From: Caldifarciminota bacterium
GTDB lineage: Bacteria > Hydrothermota > Hydrothermia > B15-G9
Assembly (NCBI GenBank): GCA_015489175.1
Contig: WGAI01000024.1
Span: 1-43,329, forward strand
Reading direction: 5' to 3'
Length of the DNA: 43,329 nucleotides
Translations under genes and position numbers: made by a program
Part shown: positions 24,922 through 33,313 of the stretch, piece after piece
Position numbering within the stretch: the first letter of the stretch is position 1
How the letters are laid out: each line of letters begins with the position of its first letter
Notes under the pieces: model-generated
Told to the model about the DNA's origin: nothing
What the model saw: the letters and a program-made list of their open reading frames with translations, nothing else
Databases searched by the model: none

Positions 24922-24949
24922 TTGAGACACTCAAAAAATCTGGTTTAAA
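24922..24949 (+). promoter_or_regulatory. putative promoter of the metallophosphoesterase gene (leaderless?)
   Basis: TTGAGA (24922-24927), a 16-nt spacer and TTTAAA (24944-24949). Transcription would begin near 24957, at the second in-frame ATG (24959), leaving no room for a ribosome binding site. Confidence 0.4.
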
Positions 24950-26620
24950 ATGAACGGCATGAAGAGAATCGTATTTTTGCTAATTCTGGTGTCAGGTGCA
25001 GGTTCGCTGACGGCCCAAAGGTTAACCTTTGCCGTCTTTGGCGACAACAGAGGGGACAATCCCCCTGAACAGCCCCCCGTATTCTCTCAGATGCTCAAAG
25101 AAATGAACCTGTTCATGCCTGCCTTTGGCTTCAACACAGGTGACATGATACTCGGTTACACGAGCGATAGCGCCCTAATCGAGCGGGAATGGGATGTCTA
25201 TGACTCTGTAACTTCCGTATTCAAAAGCCACATATTCCATGTTCCCGGCAATCATGATATCTGGGATTCTGTCTCTTACAGGATTTACAAGCGCAGGTTC
25301 GGGCCTACCTATTTTGCTTTCGACACGCTTGGTTCCCTTTTCATTGTGCTGAACTCGGACGAGCCGGGCTATCGGGAGACTATCTCGCCTCCTCAGCTCA
25401 AGTGGTTCAAAAAGCTGTTAACCCGTTCGCGCGGAAAATACGACCACATCTTCGTCTTCATCCACAGGCCGCTTTTCTGGGAAACGGCAACCGCCAAGTG
25501 GTGGATGGATGAGATCCATCCCATACTTGTGAAAGCAGGCGTCGATGCGGTTTTCGCCGGGCACTGGCATGTCTATGAGGCTGACAGGGTCGATGGAATC
25601 TGGTATATCGTCTCAGGCGGCGCAGGCGCTCATATCGGTCGCTATCCAGAGGCAGGGTATTTCTATCACTACCTGATAGTTACGGTCGATGGCGATTCTT
25701 TTTCGTGGGCAGTTATCAAGCCGGGAAGCGTCCATCCACCCGATGTCGTGACATACCAGCAGGCGCATGATCATTGGTTTGCAAGGAGTTTCATGGTGTC
25801 AAATCCGTGGGTCTTCAGAGACAGGGACAGCGGAAGGTTCTGCATGAAGGTCCGGAACCTTCTCAAGGGCGAAAGAGAATTCCATTTCAGGTGGGACGAA
25901 AACGGTTGGGAGATCTCGCCCGAAACCGTATCGGTGAGTTTGCCATCGGACTCGCAGACGAGCCTGTGTTTCAACTACATCCGTGGTAGAAAGAGGCCAG
26001 TGCTCACTTATTCCCTGAACTTCTACGACACGATGACGACCACGATTTACAAGAACATGGACTTTGCGTGGGAAAAAGTAGTGTTTCGACGACCTGCCAT
26101 GAGCACCATTTCGGTCAATGCGGATTGGTGTCGCAATATTCACGGACACAACGATTTTTCTGGTAAAATCGGCATCCAGTGGGGGAACAACGGCATCCAT
26201 TTCGTTGCAGACATCCTGGACGACAGCAACTATGTGCTCAGGGATTCGATGAAAAGGACGCTTGGCGACGCCATGGTGATAGCCTTCGACACGGACGATC
26301 CGTTCGATAGGTACGATAGTAGCGGGATCTACACGAGCTTTATCTTCGTGCCCGATCCCGATTCGCCTCTTGTCGAACGCAGATATGCGATCCCTTCGGA
26401 CGGGCTGTGGCCGGTCGATTCTGTGCGGTTTTCCGTTACAAGAACGGATACATCGACAATTTACGACATATTTCTGCCGTGGCAGACATTTAGCACCGCG
26501 AGGGTTGATTCCATCTTCACCCGAATATTGCTTTTTGAGAACGATGGCAAGCGTCGCAAATGTGTCATCAAGCTAAATCGGGGCTATGGAATGCTGAAGT
26601 TTGCTCCGGGGAAGTATTGA
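24950..26620 (+). CDS. secreted calcineurin-type metallophosphoesterase with C-terminal CBM9-like domain
   Basis: 556 residues (553 if the ATG at 24959 is used). A signal peptide (MKRIVFLLILVSGAGSLTA) precedes a calcineurin-like phosphoesterase domain (about 25-260) with the metal-binding blocks FGDNRGD (D32), GDMI (D65), PGNHD (N101, H102), FIHRPLF and FAGHWH. The C-terminal 190 residues (WCRNIHGHNDFSG, VADILDDSNY, DAMVIAFDTDDP) resemble the carbohydrate-binding/DOMON-like domain of family 9. It probably acts outside the inner membrane on phosphate esters. No Shine-Dalgarno sequence is present. It is convergent with apgM across a shared terminator. Confidence 0.8.
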   Translation: MNGMKRIVFLLILVSGAGSLTAQRLTFAVFGDNRGDNPPEQPPVFSQMLKEMNLFMPAFGFNTGDMILGYTSDSALIEREWDVYDSVTSVFKSHIFHVPGNHDIWDSVSYRIYKRRFGPTYFAFDTLGSLFIVLNSDEPGYRETISPPQLKWFKKLLTRSRGKYDHIFVFIHRPLFWETATAKWWMDEIHPILVKAGVDAVFAGHWHVYEADRVDGIWYIVSGGAGAHIGRYPEAGYFYHYLIVTVDGDSFSWAVIKPGSVHPPDVVTYQQAHDHWFARSFMVSNPWVFRDRDSGRFCMKVRNLLKGEREFHFRWDENGWEISPETVSVSLPSDSQTSLCFNYIRGRKRPVLTYSLNFYDTMTTTIYKNMDFAWEKVVFRRPAMSTISVNADWCRNIHGHNDFSGKIGIQWGNNGIHFVADILDDSNYVLRDSMKRTLGDAMVIAFDTDDPFDRYDSSGIYTSFIFVPDPDSPLVERRYAIPSDGLWPVDSVRFSVTRTDTSTIYDIFLPWQTFSTARVDSIFTRILLFENDGKRRKCVIKLNRGYGMLKFAPGKY

Positions 26621-26624
26621 TTTG

Positions 26625-26653
26625 TAGAGCGGGCGGCTTCGCCGCCCGCTCTA
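26625..26653. terminator. bidirectional terminator between the phosphoesterase gene and apgM
   Basis: TAGAGCGGGCGGC (26625-26637) pairs perfectly with GCCGCCCGCTCTA (26641-26653), a 13-bp GC-rich stem with a TTC loop, 4 nt after one stop codon and 2 nt before the other. There is no long T-run on either side, so efficiency may rest on the stem or on Rho. Confidence 0.75.
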
Positions 26654-26655
26654 TC

Positions 26656-27864
26656 TCACGCTCCGAACTTGGTAAATCTCTGAGCGTTTGCGAGCACAAG
26701 TTTCATGAGGTGTTTAGCGAAAAATATTCCCAGATAGCCTCTTGAGCAAGCCTTCTCGGTGAAGACATCCACATCGTCCAGCCCTGAAAACCGTGAGTAG
26801 AGTATGGTCGGATTTGGATGCCACGAGTGTCCTCCTATGAGCGAAGGCGTTGAGTGATCGCCTGTTATGACGAGCACATCCGGTTTGAGCGACAGGATTG
26901 TCGGGACAAACTTGTCGAAATACTCAATTCGGTCAACTTTTTTCTTGAAATCGCCGTCTTCACCTGCTTTGTCGGTGTCTTTGAAATGGAGATAGAAAAA
27001 TTCGTAGTCGTTCCAGAGGTTTTCAAGAGCTTTGATCTCATCCTCAAAGGTCTCACCGACATCCGGGGTATCCATTCCCACGAGGCGTGTCAGCCCCTTA
27101 TACATCGGATATGCCGCAATGGCCACCGATTTCAGCTGGAATTTTTCGGGGAATGGCGTTATATCAGGCACTTTTGCGAAGCCACGGAGCAGGATGCCAT
27201 TGGCCTTCGGCTCATCGCTGATGATCTCCAGCGCCTGCCGGACAAATTCGTTGACGATGCGTGCGAGCTTCTTTGCACCTTCAGTTTCGGCCGTCGGATG
27301 AGCCTTAAGCGGCGGCACGCCGACCTTCTCCGGATCGGTATCAGATACTTTGTCGTCGAGACCCGGCCCCCTGAAGATCACCACAAATCGGTGTTCCTTG
27401 CCGGGCCTCAAAATGACTTCGACATCCTCTATTTTCTTGATTTTTTCCGCAAGTTTGCTGACGATCTTGCTGGATTCGGTTGTCGGAATGCGGCCTGCGC
27501 GCCTGTCAACCACCACGCCGTCCCTCAAAGTTGCGAAATTGCCGCGTGCTGCGACATCGTTTTTGCCCATGTGGAACCCAATTCCGAGCGCTTCTAACAC
27601 GCCGCGCCCGATGATGTGCTCCAGCGGGTCGTATCCGAAAAGCGCCAGGTGGGCCGGGCCGCTGCCGGGCGTCACGCCGTAATCCACAGGTATCGTCATG
27701 CCGGTAGCCGCCCTTCGAGCAAGGTCGTCAAGGTTGGGTTTGTGCGCCACTTCAAGCTCGCTCTTCATGCCGTGTTCAGGGTGAGGGAGTCCTCCAAGCC
27801 CATCAAGCACAACAAGAAGAATCTTCGTGTCGTTCTTCCTCAGAATATCCTTCAGAATGTCCAT
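26656..27864 (-). CDS. apgM: archaeal-type 2,3-bisphosphoglycerate-independent phosphoglycerate mutase
   Basis: Interconverts 2- and 3-phosphoglycerate in glycolysis and gluconeogenesis. The 402 residues are of the ApgM subgroup of the alkaline phosphatase superfamily, with metal ligand D21 (LDGLGGLPHPE), nucleophile S68 (TPGSGPAHLALFGYDP) and the late metal site TGDHSTPS plus GGHSWHPNP. It is shorter than GpmI (about 510 aa) and typical of archaea and many deep-branching bacteria. GGAGG lies 6 nt before the ATG. It is 38 nt downstream of the FecCD permease gene and probably shares its transcript. Two long antisense frames over it are shadows. Confidence 0.93.
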   Translation of the reverse strand: MDILKDILRKNDTKILLVVLDGLGGLPHPEHGMKSELEVAHKPNLDDLARRAATGMTIPVDYGVTPGSGPAHLALFGYDPLEHIIGRGVLEALGIGFHMGKNDVAARGNFATLRDGVVVDRRAGRIPTTESSKIVSKLAEKIKKIEDVEVILRPGKEHRFVVIFRGPGLDDKVSDTDPEKVGVPPLKAHPTAETEGAKKLARIVNEFVRQALEIISDEPKANGILLRGFAKVPDITPFPEKFQLKSVAIAAYPMYKGLTRLVGMDTPDVGETFEDEIKALENLWNDYEFFYLHFKDTDKAGEDGDFKKKVDRIEYFDKFVPTILSLKPDVLVITGDHSTPSLIGGHSWHPNPTILYSRFSGLDDVDVFTEKACSRGYLGIFFAKHLMKLVLANAQRFTKFGA

Positions 27865-27902
27865 CTCATACCTCCGTTTTCCGAAAAATTATAATGCTGA
27901 AT

Positions 27903-28841
27903 TCACAGGCTAAGCTCTTTTTGAACCAGATAGACGAATATTGGTATGCCGAACAGGCTGGTCAGTATGCCGAGAGGAAGCTCGAAACTGAACACAGTCC
28001 TTGCAATAGCGTCCGTGATGATCGCAATGGACACACCGACCAGTGCGGATGAAGGAAGCAGTTTTTTGTGCAGCCCCGTCCCGATGATACGCCTCGTCAT
28101 GTGCGGCACCACCAGTCCGATAAATCCCACTATGCCAACCATTGACACTAACAGGCCAGTGGAGATCGAAGTTGCAAAGAATACCTTGCTTTTCAATCGG
28201 TTTACATCGATGCCGATCGCCATCGCCTCGCTGTCGCCGAGGTGAAGCGCATCGAGCTCGCGCGATAGATACCACAAAAACAACGCCATAGCCACGATGA
28301 TCGAAATTTCGATGAGATAGGCGGTCAATTCTCTTGATGTCAGCACGACGCCGATGTAGCCCCAGATGAACCTGATGGCGAAAAGTGCGGACTCACCTTT
28401 CAATGCCAGCATCAGCATGACTGCCGAGGATGCGAACATGCCGATCGAAATGCCGCCGAGCAGGAGCTTGCCACGGTTCACATATCCACCGCTGGCTGCA
28501 ATTGCGAACACGAGAAGGGCGGCGCCCCATCCAGTCCCGATTGCGGCCATTGATGCGATGTAAAACGGCGCTCCCAACAGGATAGCGGACACATAGCCCA
28601 GTGCTGCGCCGCCTGAAATACCTGCGATGTGCGGATCGACCAGTGGATTAGCAAAGAGCGATTGGAGCGCAGCTCCGTTTACCGAAAGCGACATGCCCGT
28701 TACGAATGCGAGCATCGTGCGAACGACCCTCAGCATCAAAATCTGGCGGTTGGATGGCAGGCCGTCGGGGCCAAGCGCTATGCCGATGCCGATCGAGGCT
28801 ATTGTGAGAGCCAGCAGAAAGGCAAATTTCCTGCGAAACAT
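27903..28841 (-). CDS. FecCD-type ABC transporter permease
   Basis: 312 residues from the ATG at 28841, with about 9-10 membrane helices and the FecCD signatures RTMLAFVTGMSLSVNGAALQ, NPLVDPHIAGISGGAALGY and GFIGLVVPHMTRRI. The family imports iron-siderophores, haem or cobalamin with a FecE ATPase and a periplasmic binding protein, neither of which is adjacent; a FecE-type ATPase is at 15112-15903. The open frame extends 18 codons upstream, but that part lies inside the terminator hairpin of the icd operon, so I reject the longer start. No Shine-Dalgarno sequence is visible. Confidence 0.88.
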   Translation of the reverse strand: MFRRKFAFLLALTIASIGIGIALGPDGLPSNRQILMLRVVRTMLAFVTGMSLSVNGAALQSLFANPLVDPHIAGISGGAALGYVSAILLGAPFYIASMAAIGTGWGAALLVFAIAASGGYVNRGKLLLGGISIGMFASSAVMLMLALKGESALFAIRFIWGYIGVVLTSRELTAYLIEISIIVAMALFLWYLSRELDALHLGDSEAMAIGIDVNRLKSKVFFATSISTGLLVSMVGIVGFIGLVVPHMTRRIIGTGLHKKLLPSSALVGVSIAIITDAIARTVFSFELPLGILTSLFGIPIFVYLVQKELSL

Positions 28842-28867
28842 GGTCAAAGTATGTAGCAAAGGGCCAT

Positions 28868-28895
28868 AAAAAGTGCCCCGCCGAAGGCGGGGCAC
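28868..28895 (-). terminator. intrinsic terminator of the acn-aclB-aclA-icd operon
   Basis: On the minus strand GTGCCCCGCC (from 28895), a TTC loop, GGCGGGGCAC, then TTTTT (28872-28868): a 10-bp GC-rich stem and a T-run, 27 nt after the icd stop. A textbook Rho-independent terminator. Confidence 0.9.
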
Positions 28896-28921
28896 AGAAG
28901 CATTCGGGGCGGTTTAAAGCA

Positions 28922-30148
28922 TCACGACTTCAGATATTCGTCGTAGTATTTCTGCCACTTCTCCTCGAGGTTGGGATCCTGAAGCGTCTCGATGATGTAG
29001 TTGGCCATCTCCTCGGTCGTGGCGCCGTCGGGTCTCCCTGTAACGACGATCTTCTTCTCGAATTGGGTGCAGATGTCGAGCGCCATGTCCAGTTTTTTGG
29101 CTTTCTCCGGAAAGCCGATGTGTTCGAGCATCATGGCAGCGGCCTTGATTATGCTCGTTGGATCAGCGTATTTAGCCCTGCCTTCCTGAACCATTTTGTC
29201 AGCTGAGCCGTGAATGGCCTCGAACATGGCGTATTTCTTGCCTATGTTGGCGCTGCCTGCAGTGCCGACGCCACCCTGAATTTGAGCGGCCTCGTCTGTG
29301 AGGATATCACCGTAAAGATTAGGCATCACAAACACATCGAAGTCCTTACGACGGGCAGGATCGATCAGTTTGGCGGTCATGATATCGATGAACCAGTCAT
29401 CCCATTCGATCTCAGGATACTCCGAAGCTATCCGCTCGGCGATCTCAAGGAATTTGCCGTCGGTGGTCTTGACCACATTCGCCTTTGTCACCACCGTGAC
29501 CTTGCGGCGGTTGTTCTTGCGTGCGTAGTCGAAAGCGAGCCTTATGATGCGCTCTGCGCCCTGAGTGGTGATCACCTTGAAATCCATTGCGAGGTCTTCG
29601 GTAACATTTATGCCCTTGCTGCCCAGAATGTAAGCGCCTTCAGTGTTTTCCCTGAAGAACACCCAGTCGATGCCCTCCTTTGGAACCTTCACCGGGCGGA
29701 CATTTGCGAACAGGTCGAGGTAACGGCGAAGCGCCACATTCGCGGACTCTATGTTCGGCCAGGGCTCGCCTTTCTTCGGGGTCTTTGTCGGGCCCTTCAG
29801 GAGGACATGGCATTTCTTGACCTCTTCAAGAACATCGTCGGGCACAGCCTTCATTACCTGAGCGCGGCGTTCTATGGTCAGACCCTCGATGTCCCTGATC
29901 TCGATCTTGCCGTTCTTGATCTCATCGGCAAGCAGATATTCAACGACCCTGCGAGCCTCCTTCGTGATGAATGGGCCGATGCCGTCGCCTCCGACAACGC
30001 CGATGATGATCGGCTTGAGGCTCTTGTAATCGATCCACTCGGTATCCTGCTTCATGCGCTCAATGCGCTCAAGTTGCTCAAGGATAAGCTTCTCAAAATG
30101 CTCTTTTGCCCTCTCAAGGGCATCTTTGTATTGTTCTTTGTCTATCAT
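28922..30148 (-). CDS. icd: isocitrate dehydrogenase (isocitrate/isopropylmalate dehydrogenase family)
   Basis: Interconverts isocitrate and 2-oxoglutarate plus CO2; in a reductive TCA cycle it runs as a carboxylase. 408 residues. The substrate motif S135-x-N137-x-x-x-R141 and R151 (ESANVALR, FANVRP) fits isocitrate rather than isopropylmalate. The metal and nucleotide region is PNLYGDILTDEAAQIQGGVG and HGSADKM. At the cofactor-selecting site HGSADKM aligns with HGTAPKY of the E. coli NADP enzyme: Lys is kept but Tyr is Met, so cofactor preference is open. It follows aclA by 2 nt, with GGAGG 6 nt before the ATG, and ends at a strong terminator. Confidence 0.92.
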   Translation of the reverse strand: MIDKEQYKDALERAKEHFEKLILEQLERIERMKQDTEWIDYKSLKPIIIGVVGGDGIGPFITKEARRVVEYLLADEIKNGKIEIRDIEGLTIERRAQVMKAVPDDVLEEVKKCHVLLKGPTKTPKKGEPWPNIESANVALRRYLDLFANVRPVKVPKEGIDWVFFRENTEGAYILGSKGINVTEDLAMDFKVITTQGAERIIRLAFDYARKNNRRKVTVVTKANVVKTTDGKFLEIAERIASEYPEIEWDDWFIDIMTAKLIDPARRKDFDVFVMPNLYGDILTDEAAQIQGGVGTAGSANIGKKYAMFEAIHGSADKMVQEGRAKYADPTSIIKAAAMMLEHIGFPEKAKKLDMALDICTQFEKKIVVTGRPDGATTEEMANYIIETLQDPNLEEKWQKYYDEYLKS

Positions 30149-30150
30149 GA

Positions 30151-32019
30151 TTAACCTCCAAAGAATTCCTTCTCCTCATCGGGATGGATGTAAAGAATGT
30201 CATCGTAAGGATGACGATACAGCCTCGTTTTGAGGCGTTTCTGGTCGAACACATGGCCGATTATGCCGATGCTTCGACCGAGAACGAACAGGGCGTTAAG
30301 TCCGCCCATCTCGATGAACTCGTCGATCTCTTTCTCGCTGAACAAGCCTGTGGAGCGCATGAGATCGACGAAAAGGACGCCGATGCAGCCATCGACATTC
30401 AAAATCAGGTTATCGCGCTTTGCGGTCGTGAGCTTTTCGACTTCAAGTGCGAAATTCAACAGCTCGGTGTTTGGGAAGTTCTTGAAGGCAAAATCTTTGA
30501 GCAGTTCAACGCGCTTGTCAGGGTTTTTGACCGATTTCACCCTGTGCCCGATGCCGGGGATATATTTGCCCTGCCGTTTCATATCGTTGACGAACTCCTC
30601 TGCGGTCATTCCTGCATCGAAAGCGCGTTTGAATTCCTTTGCCGCATCAGCGATTGCGCCGCCGAAACGGGGGCCGATTGTCAGTAAGCCGGATGCAAGA
30701 GATGAGATCACATCCTTTCCGGCGCGCGCCGCAACGATTGCGTTGTGTGCGCCGCTGACGGCAGGCCCGTGGTCAGCGGTGATGACGATCGAGAGCTCAA
30801 TGAACCTGCGCGCATACTCCGGAAGCTCCTTTTTGAACCAAAGCAGCCCGATAACTCCGCCTATACCGTAATCTTTCTCGATGACCTCGCTTATCGGCAC
30901 GCCTGCGTAAAGCAGCTCCTCGCCACTGTCGTCTGAAATCGTGCAGATAAACTCTTTCGGCTTGCGGATGATGCCCTTTTTAAGCGCATCAGCGTAGTCC
31001 ATCGGCACTTTGGGCGGCTCGAACTCCTCGATTTCCGGGATTTCGCCTTTTGCTTTGAGATCCTCGAAGACCTCGCGGATTTTATCGCCCAGATCGTCGA
31101 ACGATTCGGGGACTATCGCGCCGGCCTCGCGTAGAGCCTGATTTTTCGCCTCGGCTGTCTCGCTTGCCGATGTGGCCATCGCACCGGCGTGGCCGAACTG
31201 GACCTCCGTCGGGAATACCTTTGCAGATGTGCCCGTGACCCATGCGACGAGTGGCTTGGTCAATTTGCCAGCTTTCAACGCCTCGACGACCTCATACTCC
31301 TTGGTGCCGCCGACCTCGCCAAGCATGACCATCATCTTGATGTCCGGGTTCGCTTCGTAGCGGAGCAGGTGGTCGAGCAGGGTCGAGCCGGGATAACGAT
31401 CGCCACCGATAGCTATGCCTTCAAAAGCCCCGTTGCTGTTCTGGTGCACGATGTTGAACATCTCGTTGAGCATGCCACCTGAGACTGTAACAAGTCCGAC
31501 CGAGCCGGGACGATACAGTTTCAGCATCGTGAGGTTTTCGATTGAGCCGCCGGTATTTCCGATGCGGAATGCGCCCGCGCGCAGGCCGCCGACGGTGGCC
31601 GGCCCGATGATCCATTTGCCAAGCTTTTTGGCGAGGGCAGCCAGTTCGCGCTCAAACCGCTCAGGAATGCCCTCAGCGATAACGGCAATCGTGCGAATCG
31701 TGTCGTAGAAAAGCGCCTCTTTCGTAACCGAATAGGCCGTGCGGAACGATGCGAAGTTGATAAGCACATCGGCATGAGGTTTCTGCTCAACGGCTTCTCT
31801 AAGCGTTGGGTAGATGGGTATCAAAATCTCACGCTTGCCGAAAAATACCTTGAGGTAGCCTTCGCGTCCGGGGGAGACGATAGCTGCAACAGATGGCTTC
31901 TCCCTGCGCGAGATGTAGTCAAAATCCAGCATGCGCTGGATCGCTTTCCTTTGCTCGTTAAAGATTATCGCCTGAGTGTCCCTGTCAAACAAAATGTAAT
32001 CTGGTTTCGAGGTTTTCAT
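30151..32019 (-). CDS. aclA: ATP-citrate lyase large (alpha) subunit
   Basis: With AclB it cleaves citrate to acetyl-CoA and oxaloacetate using ATP and CoA, the key step of the reductive TCA cycle. 622 residues, close to the roughly 610 of known two-subunit bacterial enzymes. The CoA-binding/succinyl-CoA-ligase-like half contains the phospho-His loop FGHAGAMA (His near residue 276). The C-terminal half (from about 355) is citrate-synthase-like, with TADHGPAVSGAHN, SGLLTIGPRFGGA and PGIGHRVKS. The C-terminal fusion separates it from succinyl-CoA synthetase SucD. The start overlaps the aclB stop by 4 nt (32016-32019), so the two are coupled. Confidence 0.95.
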   Translation of the reverse strand: MKTSKPDYILFDRDTQAIIFNEQRKAIQRMLDFDYISRREKPSVAAIVSPGREGYLKVFFGKREILIPIYPTLREAVEQKPHADVLINFASFRTAYSVTKEALFYDTIRTIAVIAEGIPERFERELAALAKKLGKWIIGPATVGGLRAGAFRIGNTGGSIENLTMLKLYRPGSVGLVTVSGGMLNEMFNIVHQNSNGAFEGIAIGGDRYPGSTLLDHLLRYEANPDIKMMVMLGEVGGTKEYEVVEALKAGKLTKPLVAWVTGTSAKVFPTEVQFGHAGAMATSASETAEAKNQALREAGAIVPESFDDLGDKIREVFEDLKAKGEIPEIEEFEPPKVPMDYADALKKGIIRKPKEFICTISDDSGEELLYAGVPISEVIEKDYGIGGVIGLLWFKKELPEYARRFIELSIVITADHGPAVSGAHNAIVAARAGKDVISSLASGLLTIGPRFGGAIADAAKEFKRAFDAGMTAEEFVNDMKRQGKYIPGIGHRVKSVKNPDKRVELLKDFAFKNFPNTELLNFALEVEKLTTAKRDNLILNVDGCIGVLFVDLMRSTGLFSEKEIDEFIEMGGLNALFVLGRSIGIIGHVFDQKRLKTRLYRHPYDDILYIHPDEEKEFFGG

Positions 32020-33311
32020 GCTTTTTGCTCCTGTGTTTCAGGGTTACCCTCAAGTGCCAATCTGACAACTCTGGTCATATGAAGCTCAGGGCCATAGACC
32101 TCGATCGGTATGCCTAACTCCTTTCCAAGTTCGCGCATCAATCTAAGTCCCTCTTTGTAGTTCGGGCCGCCACGACGCACATAGATCTTGACCTTGTTCT
32201 CTTTGAGCTTGTCGGCGTATTCGCGCAGTGCCATGATGATACCCTTGAAGGTTTTTGCCACATCGGTGAAGTTGGCTATTCCGCCGCCGATGATAAGGAT
32301 TTTTCCTCTCGGATCCGGTTCGCGCGTCATGAGGTCAAGGATAGTCTTCGCATACTCGTAAGTGAATTGTGTCGAAGGATTTCCGCTATACTCACCGTAA
32401 TTTGCGAGCTCTTTTGCGTATCCGAGGTCAGCTATCGTGTCGGTGTAGATCACGCTTGCGCCGCCGCCAGCGACCATGGTCCAGACACGGCCTTTGGGGT
32501 TAAGAACCGTCAGCTTGAGACTTGCGCCGGTCTTCTCATCCAGTTCCTTGATGTATTTCTCCTCAGGCGTCAGTTCTCTACCGAACGGCGCAGGAAATTC
32601 AATGTCACCCCATTTCTTTGCAGCCCAGTATTCAGCGCAATCATCCAGTCGCGCCACAAGGTCAAGCGGCACAATCTCGCCCGATTCCGTAACGGCAAAC
32701 GGATTGATCTCAAGGAATGCAAAAAATAAGTCACGATAGACTTTATAGAGTGCGCGAATGAACCGCTCGATCCTGTCAAGTTCTTCGCCCGAAAGCTGAG
32801 CCGAAAGCGGCGTCCTCAGGTCTATGTTATCGATGTCTTCGAGCACAGGGACATCGATCTGAATTACCTTGTCCCAGTTTGCCTCGATGTCAACGCCGCC
32901 CTCAGTTGAAAAGTAGATGTGATCTGCATCTCGGTCATCCTTTATCGCGACATAGTATTCTTTCTCGTGTGGGATGAACGGCTCAACGAGGAAGTGGGTC
33001 AGTTTGCCTTTCACTTTGCCGATCTGCACCTCTTTGCCCATGTGCTCGTCGATCCACTTTTTGGCCTCATCGAAAGTGGCATTTAGGAGGACCAGGCCGT
33101 GTTTTCCGCGCTTACCGAACAACTGGTCGGGCTTTACTACCAGCCTGTCTTCCTTCAGCCATTTCTCCTTCTCAGCCAGCTCGTCCAGAGAGGTCTCAGG
33201 GGTGACAAGTGCATATTTGCCATGCAGTTTGAACTCACCGTTTGAGTATTCAGGGAGCCACCGCGCAAGAATCTTCTTGGCGTGGTATTCCCTGATGCCT
33301 TTCTGAGCCAT
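32016..33311 (-). CDS. aclB: ATP-citrate lyase small (beta) subunit
   Basis: 431 residues with the ATP-grasp fold of SucC-like subunits and the sequence style of citrate lyase beta chains: an opening IREYHAKKILARWLPEY, LVVKPDQLFGKRGKHGLV for nucleotide binding (about 55-72), EINPFAV with metal ligands near 203, and a citrate-binding C-terminal domain with GGGASVIYTDTIADLG and IIGGGIANFTDVAKTF. It differs from SucC by these segments and by pairing with a 622-residue partner. GGGAG is 7 nt before the ATG, 2 nt after the aconitase stop. Confidence 0.94.
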   Translation of the reverse strand: MAQKGIREYHAKKILARWLPEYSNGEFKLHGKYALVTPETSLDELAEKEKWLKEDRLVVKPDQLFGKRGKHGLVLLNATFDEAKKWIDEHMGKEVQIGKVKGKLTHFLVEPFIPHEKEYYVAIKDDRDADHIYFSTEGGVDIEANWDKVIQIDVPVLEDIDNIDLRTPLSAQLSGEELDRIERFIRALYKVYRDLFFAFLEINPFAVTESGEIVPLDLVARLDDCAEYWAAKKWGDIEFPAPFGRELTPEEKYIKELDEKTGASLKLTVLNPKGRVWTMVAGGGASVIYTDTIADLGYAKELANYGEYSGNPSTQFTYEYAKTILDLMTREPDPRGKILIIGGGIANFTDVAKTFKGIIMALREYADKLKENKVKIYVRRGGPNYKEGLRLMRELGKELGIPIEVYGPELHMTRVVRLALEGNPETQEQKA

Positions 33312-33313
33312 GA

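Noticed and set aside
24918-24932. Short similarity between 24918-24932 and 11775-11792 (TGAGACACT) as a dispersed repeat
   Set aside because: The shared stretch is only about 9 nt and can be chance.
24800-24934. 45-codon N-terminal extension of yidC
   Set aside because: It would precede the normal first transmembrane helix and covers the intergenic promoter region.
26854-27597. 247-codon plus-strand frame opposite apgM
   Set aside because: Shadow of apgM; no ribosome site and no recognisable motif.
28842-28895. Longer FecCD permease start (18 extra codons)
   Set aside because: The extra codons lie inside the terminator hairpin of the icd operon.
29210-30154. 314-codon plus-strand frame opposite icd
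   Set aside because: Long only because of GC-rich codon usage on the other strand; the minus-strand protein is a clear isocitrate dehydrogenase.
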